Shown here one piece after another: positions 1-12,668 of a DNA stretch of 64,000 bases. The notes under the pieces are model-generated. The model saw only the letters and a program-made list of their open reading frames with translations, made no database searches and was not told the origin of the DNA. The stretch is taken from NCBI RefSeq assembly GCF_905171765.1, contig NC_053395.1, positions 189,041,577 to 189,105,576 of the forward strand, in the 5' to 3' direction. The position numbers and the translations under genes were made by a program. Positions within the stretch are counted from its first letter, which is position 1, and each line of letters starts with the position of its first letter. The stretch comes from Bufo bufo (lineage: Eukaryota > Chordata > Amphibia > Anura > Bufonidae).

Positions 1-450
1 GTGACATCACTGTATTTATTATCCCTGCATTGTGACATCACTGTGTTTATTATCCATGTACTGTGACATCACTGTGTTTATTATTTCTGTACTGTGACAT
101 CATTGTTTATTTTCCCTGTACTGTGACATCACTATGTTTATTATTACTGTACTGTGACATCACTGTGTTTATTATCCCTGTACTGTGACATCACTGTGTT
201 TATTATCTCTGTACTATGACATCCCTGGGTTTATTATCCATGTACTGTGACATCACTGTGCTTATTATCTCTGTACTGTGACATCACTATGTTTATTATC
301 CCTGTACTATGACATCACTGTGTTTATTATCCCTGCACTGTGACATCACAGTATTTATTATCCCTGTACTGTGACATCACAGTATTTATTATCTCTGTAC
401 TGTGATATCACTGTGTTTATTATCTCTGTACTGTGACATCGCTGTTTTTA
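1..450. repeat. 31-bp minisatellite
   Basis: About 14 head-to-tail copies of a 31-bp unit built around GTGACATCAC, TTTATTATC and CTGTACT run from the window edge to about 450. Copies differ by single substitutions and small deletions. The array continues beyond the left edge. No ORF or promoter is apparent. Confidence 0.95.
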
Positions 451-514
451 CTGTCCTTGCTTTACCTCTTAGGGGGTTAAGGAATAGGTGTGGGTTCCAA
501 AGGTAGGACCTACA

Positions 515-573
515 CCACAGGATATTCATACATGTCTGATATCATGTATCAGACATGTATGAATATCCTGTGG
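515..573. repeat. Perfect 27-bp inverted repeat with 5-nt loop
   Basis: Bases 515-541 are the exact reverse complement of 547-573, with the spacer TCATG between. A transcript from either strand would fold into a long perfect hairpin. There is no obvious TIR-type end or target duplication, so it could be a minimal fold-back element or a collapsed MITE. Confidence 0.9.
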
Positions 574-1281
574 ATGGGCCATAGAAGTCTTGGATAGGAA
601 TACCTTTTTACTGTAGGTTAGGCCTCTTAATGTAAGCTAAGACTCTATGATCCATGCCATGCTATAACGCAATTCAGCATATACCACAACCCGAACACAA
701 ACTTCAAAATATGAAGTTCGCTCATCCCTAATGGCCATCTTAAAAGACTCAGTGTCTGTTTTTGTAGAGCTAACAGTTTCATTTTAAGTACGTGACACCG
801 GGTCTCTAAAGTACTGTATTTAACATTCCTTGGTCAGCTCCTGCCTCTGGGTTAGACATCTACAAGCTCAGGCTCAGCAGTCTCCTGGAGTTACTTGTAC
901 ATATTAGTCACACCTTTACCACTACATTACAATACTTGATCAAGAAATGCTATTTTTGTTCATGTATTTCCCCTGTGCCCTAGCTGTTGTATCCACCTCC
1001 ATCACACCCTTTAATTTCATAGGTAGGGTATTTCTCCTGCAGCTCATGCCCCTGACATGACTTGACCTTCAAACTTGCACGTTTGACAGAGCGCCTTAAG
1101 AATGTAATTGGAGGTCAAGATCTCTTGCCTGGTCATGCTTTACTGCTGCAGTAGGTGGCATCCTTCACATAAGTGACAAATACAAACACAAGACCCTTCT
1201 TGTTGCCCTGAGACCAGGTAGGAGGACACCTGTAAAGCAAACAACAGTTGGGTTATGGCAGGTAAAATGAAAATGAAATAT
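574..1281. other. Non-coding, no recognised feature
   Basis: I see no ORF with recognisable protein similarity, no tandem repeat and no RNA gene in this stretch. It separates the hairpin from the first large TTAA element. Confidence 0.5.
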
Positions 1282-1285
1282 TTAA

Positions 1286-4071
1286 CCCCTTAGGGACCCA
1301 TGACCTATCGGTACGGCATGGTTCCCGAGTCCTTAAGGACCCATGACGTACCGGTACGTCATGTGTTGTTCCGATCACCGCCGCCTGGCGGGCGGTGATC
1401 GGAACAAGGTGCCTGCTCAAATCATTGAGCAGGCACTTCGGCTACATGCGCGGGGGGGTCCCGTGACCCCCCCATGTCGGTGATCGCCGCAAACCGCAGG
1501 TCAATTCAGACCTGCGGTTTGCGGCTTTTACCTGGTGCGGCAGCGGCGGCGGTGGTGCCATCGGGTCCCCATGGGGCTGTGGGGGGGACCCGATGGCATA
1601 GAAAGCAGCGCGATGCCTTCCTGAGGCATCTGCGGTGCCTTCCGGTGACGAGCCTGTGAGATCCAGCCCCCTGGATCTCACAGGCCAGAAGCTGTATGAG
1701 TAATACACACTGTATTACTCATACAGCCAATAGATTCCAATACAGAAGTATTGAAATGCATTGTAAAAGATTAGACCCCCAAAAAAAAGTTGAAAAAATA
1801 AAGTTTTCCCCCCAAAAAATTAAAAGTTTCAAGTAAAAATAAACAAAAATGTCATTTTCCCCAAATAAAGTAAAATAAAATTGGTAGAAAATAAGGGGAA
1901 AAAAAAAAGTATACATATTAGGTATCGCCGCGTCTGTATCGACCGGCTCTATAAACATATCACATGACCTAACCCCTCAGAGGAACACCGTAAAAAATAA
2001 AAAATAAAAACTGTGCTAAATAAACAATTTTTTTGTCACCTTACATCACAAAAAGTACAACAGCAAGCGATCAAAAAGTGGTTTGCCCACCAAAATAGTG
2101 CCAATCAAACCGTCATCGGTTTAGTGGAGACACTAAAACATAATTTTTTTTGTTTTAAAAAGCTGTTATTGTGTAAAACTTACATAAATAAAAAAAAGTA
2201 CACATATTTGGTATCGTGGCGTTCGTATCGACGGGTTCTATAAAAATATCACATGACCTAACCCCTCAGATGAACACCGTAAAAAATAAAAAATAAAAAC
2301 TGTGCTAAATAAACCATTTTTTGTCACCTTACACCACAAAAAGTGTAATAGCAAGCGATCAAAAAGTCATACGCACCCCAAAATAGTGCCAATAAATCCA
2401 TCATCTCATCCCGCAAAAATCCTACCCTACCCAAGGTAATCGCCCAAAAACTGAAAAAATTAGGGCTCTCAGACTATGGAAACACTAAAACATGATTTTT
2501 TTTGCTTCAAAAAATACATCATTGTGTAAAACTTACGTAAATAAAAAAAGTATACATATTAGGTATCGCCACATCCGTGACAACCTGGTCTATAAAAATA
2601 TCACATGATCTAACCTGTCAGATGAATGTTGTAAATAACAAAAAATAAAAACGGTGCCAAAACAGCTATTTCTTGTTATCTTGCCTCACAAAAAGTGTAA
2701 TATAGAGCAACCAAAAATCATATGTACCCTAAACTAGTACCAACAATACTGCCAACTTATCCCATAGTTTCTAAAATGGGGCCACTTTTTTGGAGTTTCC
2801 ACTCTAGGGGTGCATCAGGGGGGTTTCAAATGGGACATGGTGTCAAAAAAAACAGTCCAGCAAAATCTACCTTCCAAAAACCGTATGGCATTCCTTTCCT
2901 TCTGCGCCCTGCCGTGTGCCCGTATAGCTGTTTACGACCACATATGGGGTGTTTCTGTAAACTACAGAATCAGGGCCATAAATATTGAGTTTGGTTTGGC
3001 TGTTAACCCTTGCTTTGTAAAAGTAAAAAAAATATTAAAATGGAAAATCTGCCAAAAAACTGAAATTTTTAAATTGTATCTCTATTTTCCATTAATTCTT
3101 GTGGAACACCTAAAGGGTTAACGATGTTTGTAAAATCAGTTTTGAATACCTTAAGGGGTGTAGTTTCTTAGATGGGGTCACTTTTATGTAGTTTCTACTC
3201 TAGGGGTGCATCAGGGGGGTTTCAAATGGGACATGGTGTCAAAAAAACCAGTCCAGCAAAATCTGCCTTCCAAAAAACGTATGGCATTCCTTTCCTTCTG
3301 CGCCCTGCCGTGTGCCCGTACAGTAGTTTACGACAACATATGGGGTGTTTCTGTGAACTACAGAATCAGGGTCATAAATATTGAGTTTGTTTTGGCTGTT
3401 AACCCTTGCTTTGTAACTGGAAAAAAATTATCAAAATGGAAAATCTGCCAAAAAAGTGAAATTTTGAAATTATATCTCTATTTTCCATGAATTCTTGTGG
3501 AACACCTAAAGGGTTAACAAAGTTTACAAAATCAGTTTTGAATACCTTGAGGGGGTGTAGTTTATAGAATGGGGTCATTTTTGGGTGGTTTCTATTATGT
3601 AAGCCTTGCAAAGTGACTTCAGACCTGAACTGGTCCCTAAAAATTGGATTTTTGAAAATTTCTGAAAAATTTAAAGATTTGCTTCTAATCTTCTAAGCCT
3701 TGTAACATCCCCAAAAAATAAAATATCATTCCCAACATGATCCAAACATGAAGTAGACATATGGGGAATGTAAAGTAATAACTATTTTTGGAGGTATTAC
3801 TATGTATTATAGAAGTTGAAACTTGGAAATTTGCAATTTTTTTAAATTTAATTTTTTGGTAAATTTTTTATTTTTTTTATAAATAAAAATGTTTTTTTTT
3901 TTACTTCATTTTACCAGTGTCATGAAGTACAATATGTGACGAAAAAACAATCTCAGAATGGCTTGGATAAGTCAAAGAGTTTTAAAGTTATCAGCACTTA
4001 AAGTGACACTGGTCAAATTTGCAAAAAATGGCCAAGTCCTTAAGGTGAAATAGGGCCGAGTCCTTAAGGGG
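1286..4071. mobile_element. 2.8-kb non-autonomous TTAA-flanked DNA element
   Basis: The left end CCCCTTAGGGACC and the right end GTCCTTAAGGGG are inverted copies, and both sides are flanked by TTAA (1282-1285 and 4072-4075). TTAA target duplications are typical of piggyBac-like and Kolobok-like elements; I cannot choose between them. Near the left end lie several short hairpins (GTACCGGTAC; GATCACCGCC with its complement about 1374-1402). The interior is made of internally repeated AT-rich blocks: a block near 1900-2100 recurs near 2200-2350 and 2540-2700, and a block near 2760-3130 recurs at 3165-3530. No transposase ORF is present, so movement would need an enzyme from elsewhere. A related partial copy lies inverted at about 11119-12327. 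Confidence 0.75.
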
Positions 4072-4075
4072 TTAA

Positions 4076-4721
4076 TCACCATCCATATAAGTTTTTGGAG
4101 AATTTGCCATTCCAGGATTCACGGGCACGAAAGTTGGACATGCAGAGCACATGGATAATTTAGCAGCTTCATACTAGTGAGCGGTGAGGACCACCAGAGC
4201 CTGGTCCACCAGCTTCTGCTACGTCTCATTCATATATCAGACGTAGTCATCAACCAGAGGTCTGCTTTAAACACAAAAGATGGACAGTGTACAGACAACT
4301 ATACCTGCCACAGTAACAGGTCATTTCATAGCCATTGGACCAAGAATGATAGAAAGAGCACCTGTCTCTTCTCCTGACATGTCTGTGTTAGGAACTACTT
4401 GCATTCCCCATGTAATACAAATTCTGGAGCATCTGTTCTGATGACTCTGTGCAGTGCTATTCCTGTATTTTTCCTGCTAGAACTTATAAATGAATTCCTA
4501 GCAGTTTGCATTGAAGGCCCAGATGGGTGTTACCAGTTAGGGACGTGTCTGACATTGACAGCACTGATTGGACAGTGTCAGACTGTGCAGGGACCCCCCC
4601 CCCCCCTCCCCCAACTGGTAACACTTTTGCTGCTCAGGTTGTTACAGGCGTGGCAATGCCAATTTATGTATATATATTTTTAAAGAAAATAAAGTTCTTT
4701 TTAAATGGCCATTAAGTAACC
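4076..4721. other. Non-coding spacer with poly-C tract
   Basis: No supported gene. It contains a C-rich run near 4590-4610 and a short AT-rich segment with AATAAA at about 4688. Small ORFs here show no recognisable domain. Confidence 0.5.
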
Positions 4722-4725
4722 TTAA

Positions 4726-5419
4726 AGGGAACCTGTCAGCACCAAAATGCATCATAAACCGCCAGCAGTACCTTAAAGCTGTTAACATCCGGCTTCTAAT
4801 GTTGTTCTTGTGTAAGATGTCTGAGGCGCATGATCGCTGTGAAACAACTTTTATTCCCCCGTAGGTCGTATACAAATGAGGCTTCGAGTCTAGGTAAGCA
4901 CTTCCCCTAACCGTCCCCTATTTTGTTAGATTGACAGCCTGCAGCGCAGCCGGGATGGCGCAAGTCTCGCGCATGCGCAGTGCGCCGCTGAAACCCGGCT
5001 AACAGCGGCAGCCGGAGACAGGATCGCGCCATACCAAGGCGCGCACCGCGCATGCTCTAGACTTATGCGATCCCGGCCACACTGCAGGCTGTCAATCTAA
5101 CCAAAGAGGAGACAGTTAGGGGGGCGTGCTTACCTTGACTCGAAGCAAGAAAGCTCACGCGAGAATTTAACTGTTAGGGCGTCTCTTAGGCGGAGCTGAG
5201 GAGCTTGACTCAGAGAAAATATGACTCTTCTCTGGTCAAGCATGTAGGATATGACTCTTTTCTCTTAATTAGCATAAAAGGCGGGAAAGCGTTATAGGGC
5301 GATAAAATAGTACAGCTTAGTCCTGACAAGATTATGGATCGATTGCTGGGAACTATCAGGGTAATCAAGCATTACGGTGCATTTGGTTTTATATGTCAGA
5401 ACATGGTGACAGGTTCCCT
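4726..5419. mobile_element. 0.7-kb MITE with TTAA target duplication
   Basis: The left end AGGGAACCTGTCA and the right end TGACAGGTTCCCT are inverted copies flanked by TTAA (4722-4725 and 5420-5423). The GC-rich interior is also partly palindromic: segments near 4880-4980 reappear inverted near 5060-5150. It has no coding capacity. The same AGGGAACCTGTCACC end recurs at 55509 and 55590, so this is a multi-copy family in this genome. Confidence 0.85.
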
Positions 5420-5499
5420 TTAAATCAACAGTACTGATGAACGTATATCTTATCAGAAAAGAATGTCTCTTTTACTGTAGCAGATCATTCCTCTCCCCT

Positions 5500-5890
5500 T
5501 CCCCTCTCAAAAGACTACTATATGCAGCACACACGTTTCTTTCTGCACCTCTTCTTCCCCCCTCCCCTTTCCATAGACTTCTATGGGCAGCATATGTGTG
5601 TGTGTCTCTCTGCACCTCTTCCCTCCTCCATCCCTCCCCCTCTCCATAGACTTCTATGGGCAGCATATGTGTGTGTGTCTCTCTGCACCTCTTCCCTCCT
5701 CCACACCTCTCTTTTGCATTGTCGTCTATGAGTTGCATATGCTTGTGTCTCTGCACCACTTCCCTCCTCCACCCCCCTCCTCTCCACAGACTTCTGTGGA
5801 CAGCATATGTGTGTGTCTCTCTGCACCTCTTCTCTCCTCCTCCCCTCCCATCGCCATAGACTTCTATTGGCATCATACAGTATGCGGATC
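5500..5890. repeat. About 70-73-bp tandem repeat
   Basis: Five to six copies of a unit containing CATAGACTTCTATGGGCAGC, a short GTGTGTGT tract and CTCTGCACCTCTTCCCTCCTCC. Unit starts are near 5571, 5644, 5715, 5784 and 5854. Long open frames on both strands here arise from the repeat composition and are not genes. Confidence 0.9.
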
Positions 5891-6150
5891 TCTCTGCAGC
5901 TGTCCCTTCCCGTACGGTACACCCTCTATGAACAGAATGTAATCTGATTCCTTAATGACCTGACAGTCTGTTTCATCTCTCAAGCAGATTTAGTAGAGAA
6001 TGTTAAGTTTAGGAGAGGAAAGAGGGAGAAAGATGCATTTTCCTCTCATCATATATATATATATATCACAGCTGGCACCTAAAAGTATTGCCGTAGGCAT
6101 AGCTCATGAGTCCATGCCATCACTGCTCTGTAATGGTACGGCATTGTGGG
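5891..6150. other. Non-coding spacer with (AT)n
   Basis: No gene is visible. A short AT dinucleotide run lies near 6050-6067. The segment is interrupted at its right end by the hAT insertion. Confidence 0.5.
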
Positions 6151-7589
6151 TTAACCCCTAGTGATGGACGAATATCGGCCGGGACAATTCACGAACGCAA
6201 ACGCACGTTCGCGGCGGGCCCCATTCACTTTAATGGCAGGCGAACCTGAAAAACTTTCAGGTCATATTTGCAGTCAGCAAACACTTAGTAGAAGTGTACA
6301 AATAGTCCCACAACATGGACAGTGATATACCAGAGGGGGATCATTGGCAAAAATTCCCACAAAAAATATGTATTTTAATCAGGGGCCATTTTTTATGTGT
6401 CTTAAAGGGAAATTCTCAAAAATGTGCCCTGCTGGAGCCTAGAAATGTTTTATTTCCTATCGGTTTGATGTATAGAAATGTGCAACATTCCACGTTTTTG
6501 TATCCTGCAGAGTCCATAGAAAAAATGCATACGTTTACGTAATATTTTTTTCTACCATGGAACAGTATGGTGAACGGACGCCACTGTACGGCATCAGTCT
6601 GAGGCCTCTGTTAACGCATACGGTTTTGGTATGCATTAAATGGATGGCAAAAATGTGATGTGAACCCAGCCCTAGTGTCAGAATAAGCACCAGTACACAG
6701 CGGAGAAGCGTGGCGGAGAGTGGAGGCCGCCATGTACTGACAGAGCGCTACCTGGTCCTGGTGGTCAGGGATGAGGACTGTGTTTCCCAAGGATCATTTT
6801 CTGCTGGGAAATACAGGGCACAGTATAATACACTAGAATCTATATAATATAAAGATATTAGCCCTACCCCCGAATGATAATACAATTAGGTGATCATTTA
6901 CTATATAGAAATACGTCTATGTTAGGCGTATTTCTGACACAGATTGTGGCGCAAAGGTCCTTAGCACCGCAATCTGCATATTTTTCCCGCTCATGCCAGG
7001 TCTAAAAAAGGATGGCGTGGGCAGGGAAAGGGATACAGTTATTGGATACCACCGCCATACAGTGACCGGATAACACTGCCATACCGTGAGCGGATAAAAG
7101 GGTATAAGAGGGCACAGTACAGGGAATGACTAGGGGCACAGAGTGTGGTAAGAGGGCATAATGCAGGGTATAAAGGGACACAGTACAAGATGAGGAGCAC
7201 AGTACGGGGTGGGGAGCACAGTCACATGACTCTGTGGCATTAGAAGGTCTTTATGGTGAATGCGGTTCATACGCCACCTTAATGAGAGGCAGAGGAGTGA
7301 GACAAGGGTGTGATTATGGGGCTAGAGATAAAAATTGTATAGGCCAGTATAGGCCCCAAAAATTTGCCAATAGGCATTCACCTGACAGCAAAGAACTTTG
7401 GATTCTGTGGCTGGAGGTACATTAGGCGGGCACAGGATAAATATGTAACTGTCGGCCAGTACAGGCCCCAATAATTAGGCATTCACCTGACATAAAAGGC
7501 CTTTTATGCCGCTGTATATACATAAGGCAAGGATTATACTTTGTTCTGGGTGGTGGCGGATATGTGTGGGCTGGCATGAGGAAATTCAA

Positions 7590-10500
7590 TTACATGTAGT
7601 CGTCACAGGTGTTGAATTCCTCCAAGATCCATGCCTCATTCATTTTTAAAAATGTGAGGTAGTCCACACTGTCGTGAGCTAGGCGAGTGCGCTTATCGGT
7701 CACGATCCCGCCTGCTGCGCTGAACGTCCTTTGGGACAGGACACTCGACGAGGGGCAAGACAAGAGTTCCATGGCAAATTGTGCCAGCTCTGGCCACAGG
7801 TCAAGCCTTCACACCCAGTAGTCAAGGGGTTCCTCGCTTCTCAGAGCGTCCACTTCGGCCGTTAAACCGATGTAGTCAGACACCTGTCGGTCTAGGCGTT
7901 CCCTGAGGCTGGATCCGGAGGGAGGCTGTCGATGGGTTGGCTGCAAAAATGATCTCATATCTGAAGCGACCAACACATCTTCAAACTGCCCTTTTTTTGC
8001 AGGCATGGTAGGATTGGTACCCGCACCTGTTTTGCTGTGGGTGGAAATTCCTCTGCCAGTGCCACAAGAGCAGAATGCAGCATCTCTCGCAGCAAGGCCT
8101 GGAAATGCTGCATTCTGACAGCCCCCTGTGATGCTGGTAACATGTCCGCCATTTTGTGTTTGTACCGGGGGTCTAAGTACGTTGCCACCCAGTACAGGTC
8201 CTTGACCTTTATGCTTTTTATACGGGGGTCCCTCTTCAAACACTGGAGCATGAAGGCCCCCATTTGCACTAAATTGGAAGCGGTGGAGCGTCCTGGCTCC
8301 TGCTCATCGCCCAGGAGAATGTCGTCCTCGGTCTCCTCCCCCCAGCCACGGACACCAGGGATCCCCAAAAAGTTTAAAGCCTGCTCCTCTTGCTCCCCTT
8401 CCCCCCCCCCCCCCAGCCACCATCCTCCACTGACTCCTCTTCAGACTCCTGCTGACTTGTCTCAGATGGAGTAGCCCCCCCGGGAATTCATCCAGCATTG
8501 TGACTTCCTCATCTTCCAGCTCCTGCTCCTTGATGGCTTGATGAATGACATGACGCAATGCACGCTCCAGAAATAAGGCGTAAGCTACGATGTCACTGAT
8601 GGCGTCCTGGCTGCGACTGATCAGTTTGGTGATTTCATCAAATGGCCGCAGAAGTCTGTATGCGTCGCACATGAGCAGCCACTGGCGCAGTAAAAAAAAA
8701 AACAAGCTCCCCAGAACCTGTCCTGCCGCAGAGTTTGTACAGGTCGCCGTTAACGGCACGTTTATGCTGGAGCAGCCTATAAAGCATATACAAGGTGGAG
8801 TTCCAGCGAGTCGGGCAGTCACAAATCAGACGTCTGACAGGCAAGTGGTGTCGCCGCTGAACGTCAGCTAGGCGAGCCATGGCCGTGTAAGATCTTCTAA
8901 AATGGCCAGAGATTTTCCTGGACCCCGGGGTATTTGGCAACAAATCGCTGCACGACTAAGTTCAGGGCGTGTGCCATGCACGGCACGTGTGTCATTTTGC
9001 CCTGTTTCAGTGCACTCAGCAGATTGGCACCATTGTCGCACATCACTTTACCAACTGTCAAATTGAGCGGGGTTAGCCACTGATCGGCCTGTAACCGCAG
9101 AGCTGAAAGGAGTGCAGGACCGGTGCGGCTCGTGGCTTCCAGGCACAACAGCCGCAGCACAGCATGGCAACGTCTCACCTGGCACGTCGAATAGGTTCTG
9201 GGGAGCTTGGGGGGTGCAGCTGAAGAGGCAGTAGCAGTGGAAAAAAAGGAGTCATCCGAGGAGGAGACGAAGGATGGAGGAGGAGAAGAAGAGGCAGGCC
9301 TGCATGCAATTCGTGGCGGTAACACCAAATCCACACGCGTGCCACGGGTTACATGCTTGACACCCGTCAGAAGGTTCACCCAGTGGGGAGTAAAAGTTAT
9401 GTACCTTCCCTGCCCGTGTTTGCTAGACCATGTGTCTGTGGTCAGATGTATCTTGGCACCGACACTGTGTGCCAGAGATATATTCACTTGCCACTGAACG
9501 TGGCCATATAGCTCTGGGATGCCCTTCTGGGATAAATATTTCTTTCCGGGGACCTTCCATTGCGGTGTGCCAATGGCCACAAATTTTCAAAATGCCTCCG
9601 AGTCTACCAATTTATATGGCAGTAGTTGGCGGGCTAGCAGTTCTGACAAGCCAGTGGTCAGCCGTTGGGCAAGAGGATTATCCGGCGTCATCATTTTTCT
9701 ATGCTCGAACATTTGGGCCACGGAAGCCTGCCTTGTGCCAGATGAACGCGACGACAGGACTGTGGAAGGTGGAGTGGAGGACAAATGGGAGGAGAGAGGA
9801 AAAGGAGAAGAGGCAGGACGTGGAGCGCCGGGAGTGTGACTTTGTGGGTTCTGACGGTGTTGCTCCCACTGGGCTCGGTGATCGGAGGCCAGGTGCCTTC
9901 TTAAGGCGGTCGTCCCTAGGTGAGTGTTGGACTTACCGCGACTTATGCGTTGACAGCACAGGCTGCAGATGGCAGCACTATTGTCAGCAGCGGACACGTT
10001 AAAAAAAGCCCACACCTCTGAGCCATGTGCCGGCGTCCTGGGAGTGCCAGATGTGACCATGCATGGTGGATGGCTCGTTCCAGATACATTAGCAGTCTGC
10101 TTTTTGCCTCCTGTGCACTGCGAGTTCTGTCTGCTTCTCCTCCTTCTCTTCCCTATCTGCTGCTCCGTATCTCCCTCTGAACTCCCCCCCTCTTCCTTTC
10201 TTTTGGTCACCCACGTCATCATCGTCACTTTCACCACCACTGACATTAGAGATCTCGGAGTAGGCAACAACAGCGGGGACCACCCTCCTTGGGCTGATCT
10301 GGGTACTGTCGTCAGACCGCTGGGTGGCGGCCGTTGCGACCTCCTCTTCCTCATCCGATGCCAAGAATATGGTGGTGGTGTCTTTGGGGGTGCACACAGC
10401 AGAGAGTAAGGAGGGTGCAGATACAGAGGATGAGGAGGGTGCAGAAGCGGAAGGCTGAGTGAGCCACTCAACCAACTCTGGTGCGTCCTTTGACGTAATG

Positions 10501-10601
10501 GCATGCACCTTCTCCAACTTCCCACTTAGGCTCCGGCCTGGTGCACCTGCCTGACCCCTACCACCCCTGCGGAACTGCCTGCCTCTTCCTCTGCCTATCA
10601 T
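7590..10601 (-). pseudogene. hAT transposase with BED zinc finger (ZBED-like), decayed
   Basis: Read right to left, the coding remnant holds a glycine/arginine-rich N-terminus (about 10601-10500), a BED finger (about 10030-9880, with WAFFNV, CSLC and a C-terminal H-x4-H-like pair), the conserved VDSEAF segment (about 9590), a core with TTDTWSS, DNGANLL and HVPCMAHALNLVVQ (9450-8950), CPTRWNST (about 8810), LDPRYK (about 8160) and the C-terminal hAT dimerisation region with RTFSAAGGIVTDKR (7720-7690). These are the expected parts in the expected order. The frame is interrupted by a TGA at 9587-9589 and by frame changes near 8940, at an A-run at 8692-8703, near the C-run at 8401-8413, and again before 7809. 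It is therefore a pseudogene. Confidence 0.92.
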
Positions 10602-10651
10602 TTTTAAAATGACCCTGTGCCAAAGTCTCTAGAGAAAAGCAGAATTTGTGA

Positions 10652-10985
10652 AAGCTGATATATGGCAGGCCTCAATCAGTTGTTAGTTGAAGCTGGTATA
10701 TCACCCTCAAGCAGTAATTTTGTGGGTGCAGGTATATGGAAAACCTCTATTACTATTTTGTGGAAGCTGATATATGGAAGGCCTCAATCAGTTGTTAGTT
10801 GAAGCTGGTATATCACCCTCAAGCAGTAATTTTGTGGACGAAAGTATATGGAAAACCTCTATCACTATTTTGTGGAAGCTGATATATGGCAGGCCTCAAT
10901 CAGTTGTTAGTTAAAGCTGGTATATCACCCTCAAGCAGTAATTTTGTGGATGCAGGTATATGGAAAACCTCAATCACTGATAGAT
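10652..10985. repeat. 112-bp tandem repeat within the hAT element
   Basis: Three copies of a unit beginning AAGCTGATATATGG start at about 10652, 10764 and 10876. They lie upstream of the hAT transposase start on the minus strand, a position where hAT elements may carry subterminal binding repeats. That role is an inference. Confidence 0.85.
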
Positions 10986-11118
10986 CGCAGCCCTCAATCA
11001 GTATTTTCTGGAAGCATGCAAATGCACTATAATATACTTTCTATGTTATGAAGTATATTATAATTATATCGCACCCCTCTATATATCACACCTATCGATA
11101 GCACAACGTTACCAGTCC

Positions 11119-12327
11119 TTAACTTTAAAACGCTTTGACTTACCCAGGCCGTTCTGAGATTGTTTTTTTCGTCACATATTGTACTTCATGACACTGCTAA
11201 AATTGGGTCAAAAAAGTTAATTTTTTTGCAAAAAAAACCCCAAATTTACCCCAAATTTGGAAAAGTTTGCAAATTTCAAAGCCTCAGTTTCTCTACTTCT
11301 GTAATACATAGTAATACCCCCAAAAATGTTGATGACTTTACATTCCCCATATGTCTACTTCATGTTTGTATCATTTTGGGAATGTCATTTTATTTTTTGG
11401 GGATGTTACATAGCTTAGAAGTTTAGAAGCAAATTTTGAAATTTTTCAGAAATTTTCCAAATCCCACTTTCTATGGACCAATTCAGGTCTGAAGTCACTT
11501 TGTGGGGCTTACGTAATAGAAACCACCCAAAAATGACCCCATTTTAGAAACTAGACCCTCAAGGTATTTAAAACTAATTTTACAAACTTTGTTAACTCTT
11601 TAGGTCTCCCACAAGTCTTCATGGCAAATGGACATAAAATTTAAGAATTTCGATTTTTTGGAAAATTTTCCAATATAATCCATTTTTTCCAGGAACAAAG
11701 CAAGGGTTAACTGCCCAACAAAACTCAATATGGGTTGCCCTGATTCTGTAGTTTGCAGAAACACCCCATATGTGGTCGTAAACTACTGTTTGGCCAAACG
11801 GAAGGACATAGAAGAAGGGGAACGCCATATGGGTTTTGGAAGGCAGATTTTGCAGGACTGGTTTTGTTTATACCATGTCCCATTTCAAAGCCCCCCGACT
11901 ATTTTAGGATAAATATGATTTTTGGTTGCTCTATATTACACTTTTTTGAGGCAAGGTAACAATTTTTTTTTATTTAATTCTAAAATTGTTTCTACATTCG
12001 CTATTTAGTTTTGTGGAACACCTAAAGGGTTAACAAAGTTTGTAAAGTAACTTTTGAATACCTTGAGGGGTAAAGTTTCTTAGATGGGGTCACTTTTTTG
12101 GAGATCACAGTCCTTTTCCGGTTCTTCGGGTCTCCGATCGCCGATGCGGGGGGGGGTCACATGAACCCCCCCGGCGTTGTGATAGGATGCCTGCTGAATG
12201 ATTTTAGCGGACATCCTGTTGCGTCGCAATCGCAATCGCAATTTAAAGTTAGGATGTACCGATACGTCCTGAGTCCTTGAGGACTCAGCAAACGTGGCGT
12301 ACCGGTACGTCCTAAGTCCCTAAGGGG
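11119..12327. mobile_element. Nested partial TTAA element, inverted relative to the copy at 1286
   Basis: The segment from about 11120 matches the reverse complement of the right part of the 1286-4071 element: the same stretches around GTCACATATTGTACTTCATG and ACCCCATATGTGGTCG occur. The right end CCCTAAGGGG is followed by TTAA at 12328-12331. The left end lacks the expected terminal repeat, so this copy looks truncated at about 11119. It sits inside the hAT element and so inserted later than it. Confidence 0.7.
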
Positions 12328-12668
12328 TTAAAAGGACTTTTGTGGCCCTATTAGCTAGCGTTTGTTGTCTGTCCCTGCCTGTCCCTGCTCCAAAATGCCA
12401 CCTCTCCCTACACTGGCAAAACACATAATGTAAAATGGCTGCCAGATAGGTTCTGTGATAGGGTGGGGGTGTGTCCATGTGCTGAAACGTCTTAATTGGC
12501 TGTCCTGTCCCACCTGATGGATGTCATTGGTCAAAGTTCGGCGCAATGCAAAAGAATATGGCGCACGTGGACATCGCCATACGTTCGCATGTTCGGCGAA
12601 TCGCGAACGAGCAAAGTTCGCCGCAAACCGACCTCCGGGCGAACCGCAAGGCCATCACTATTAACCAC

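Larger units (their letters stand above)
6159..12660 (-). mobile_element. Full-length hAT transposon, 6.5 kb, with 8-bp target duplication
   Basis: The left terminus TAGTGATGG and the right terminus CCATCACTA are inverted copies. They are flanked by TTAACCCC (6151-6158) and TTAACCAC (12661-12668), an 8-bp duplication with one mismatch. Eight-base duplications and A/T-GTG-type ends are hallmarks of the hAT superfamily. A degraded BED-finger transposase reads on the minus strand from about 10601 to 7590. Between the transposase 5' side and the right end are a 112-bp tandem array and a nested TTAA element. The left 1.4 kb (6160-7589) is non-coding, AT/GC mixed, with short repeats around 7020-7080. 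The transposase is broken, so this copy is probably immobile on its own. Confidence 0.88.

Noticed and set aside
1..450. CRISPR-like regular repeat
   Set aside because: Units are contiguous with no unique spacers, and the surrounding DNA is clearly from an animal nucleus.
5472..5942. Overlapping open frames on both strands
   Set aside because: They fall wholly within the 70-bp tandem array and repeat with its period.
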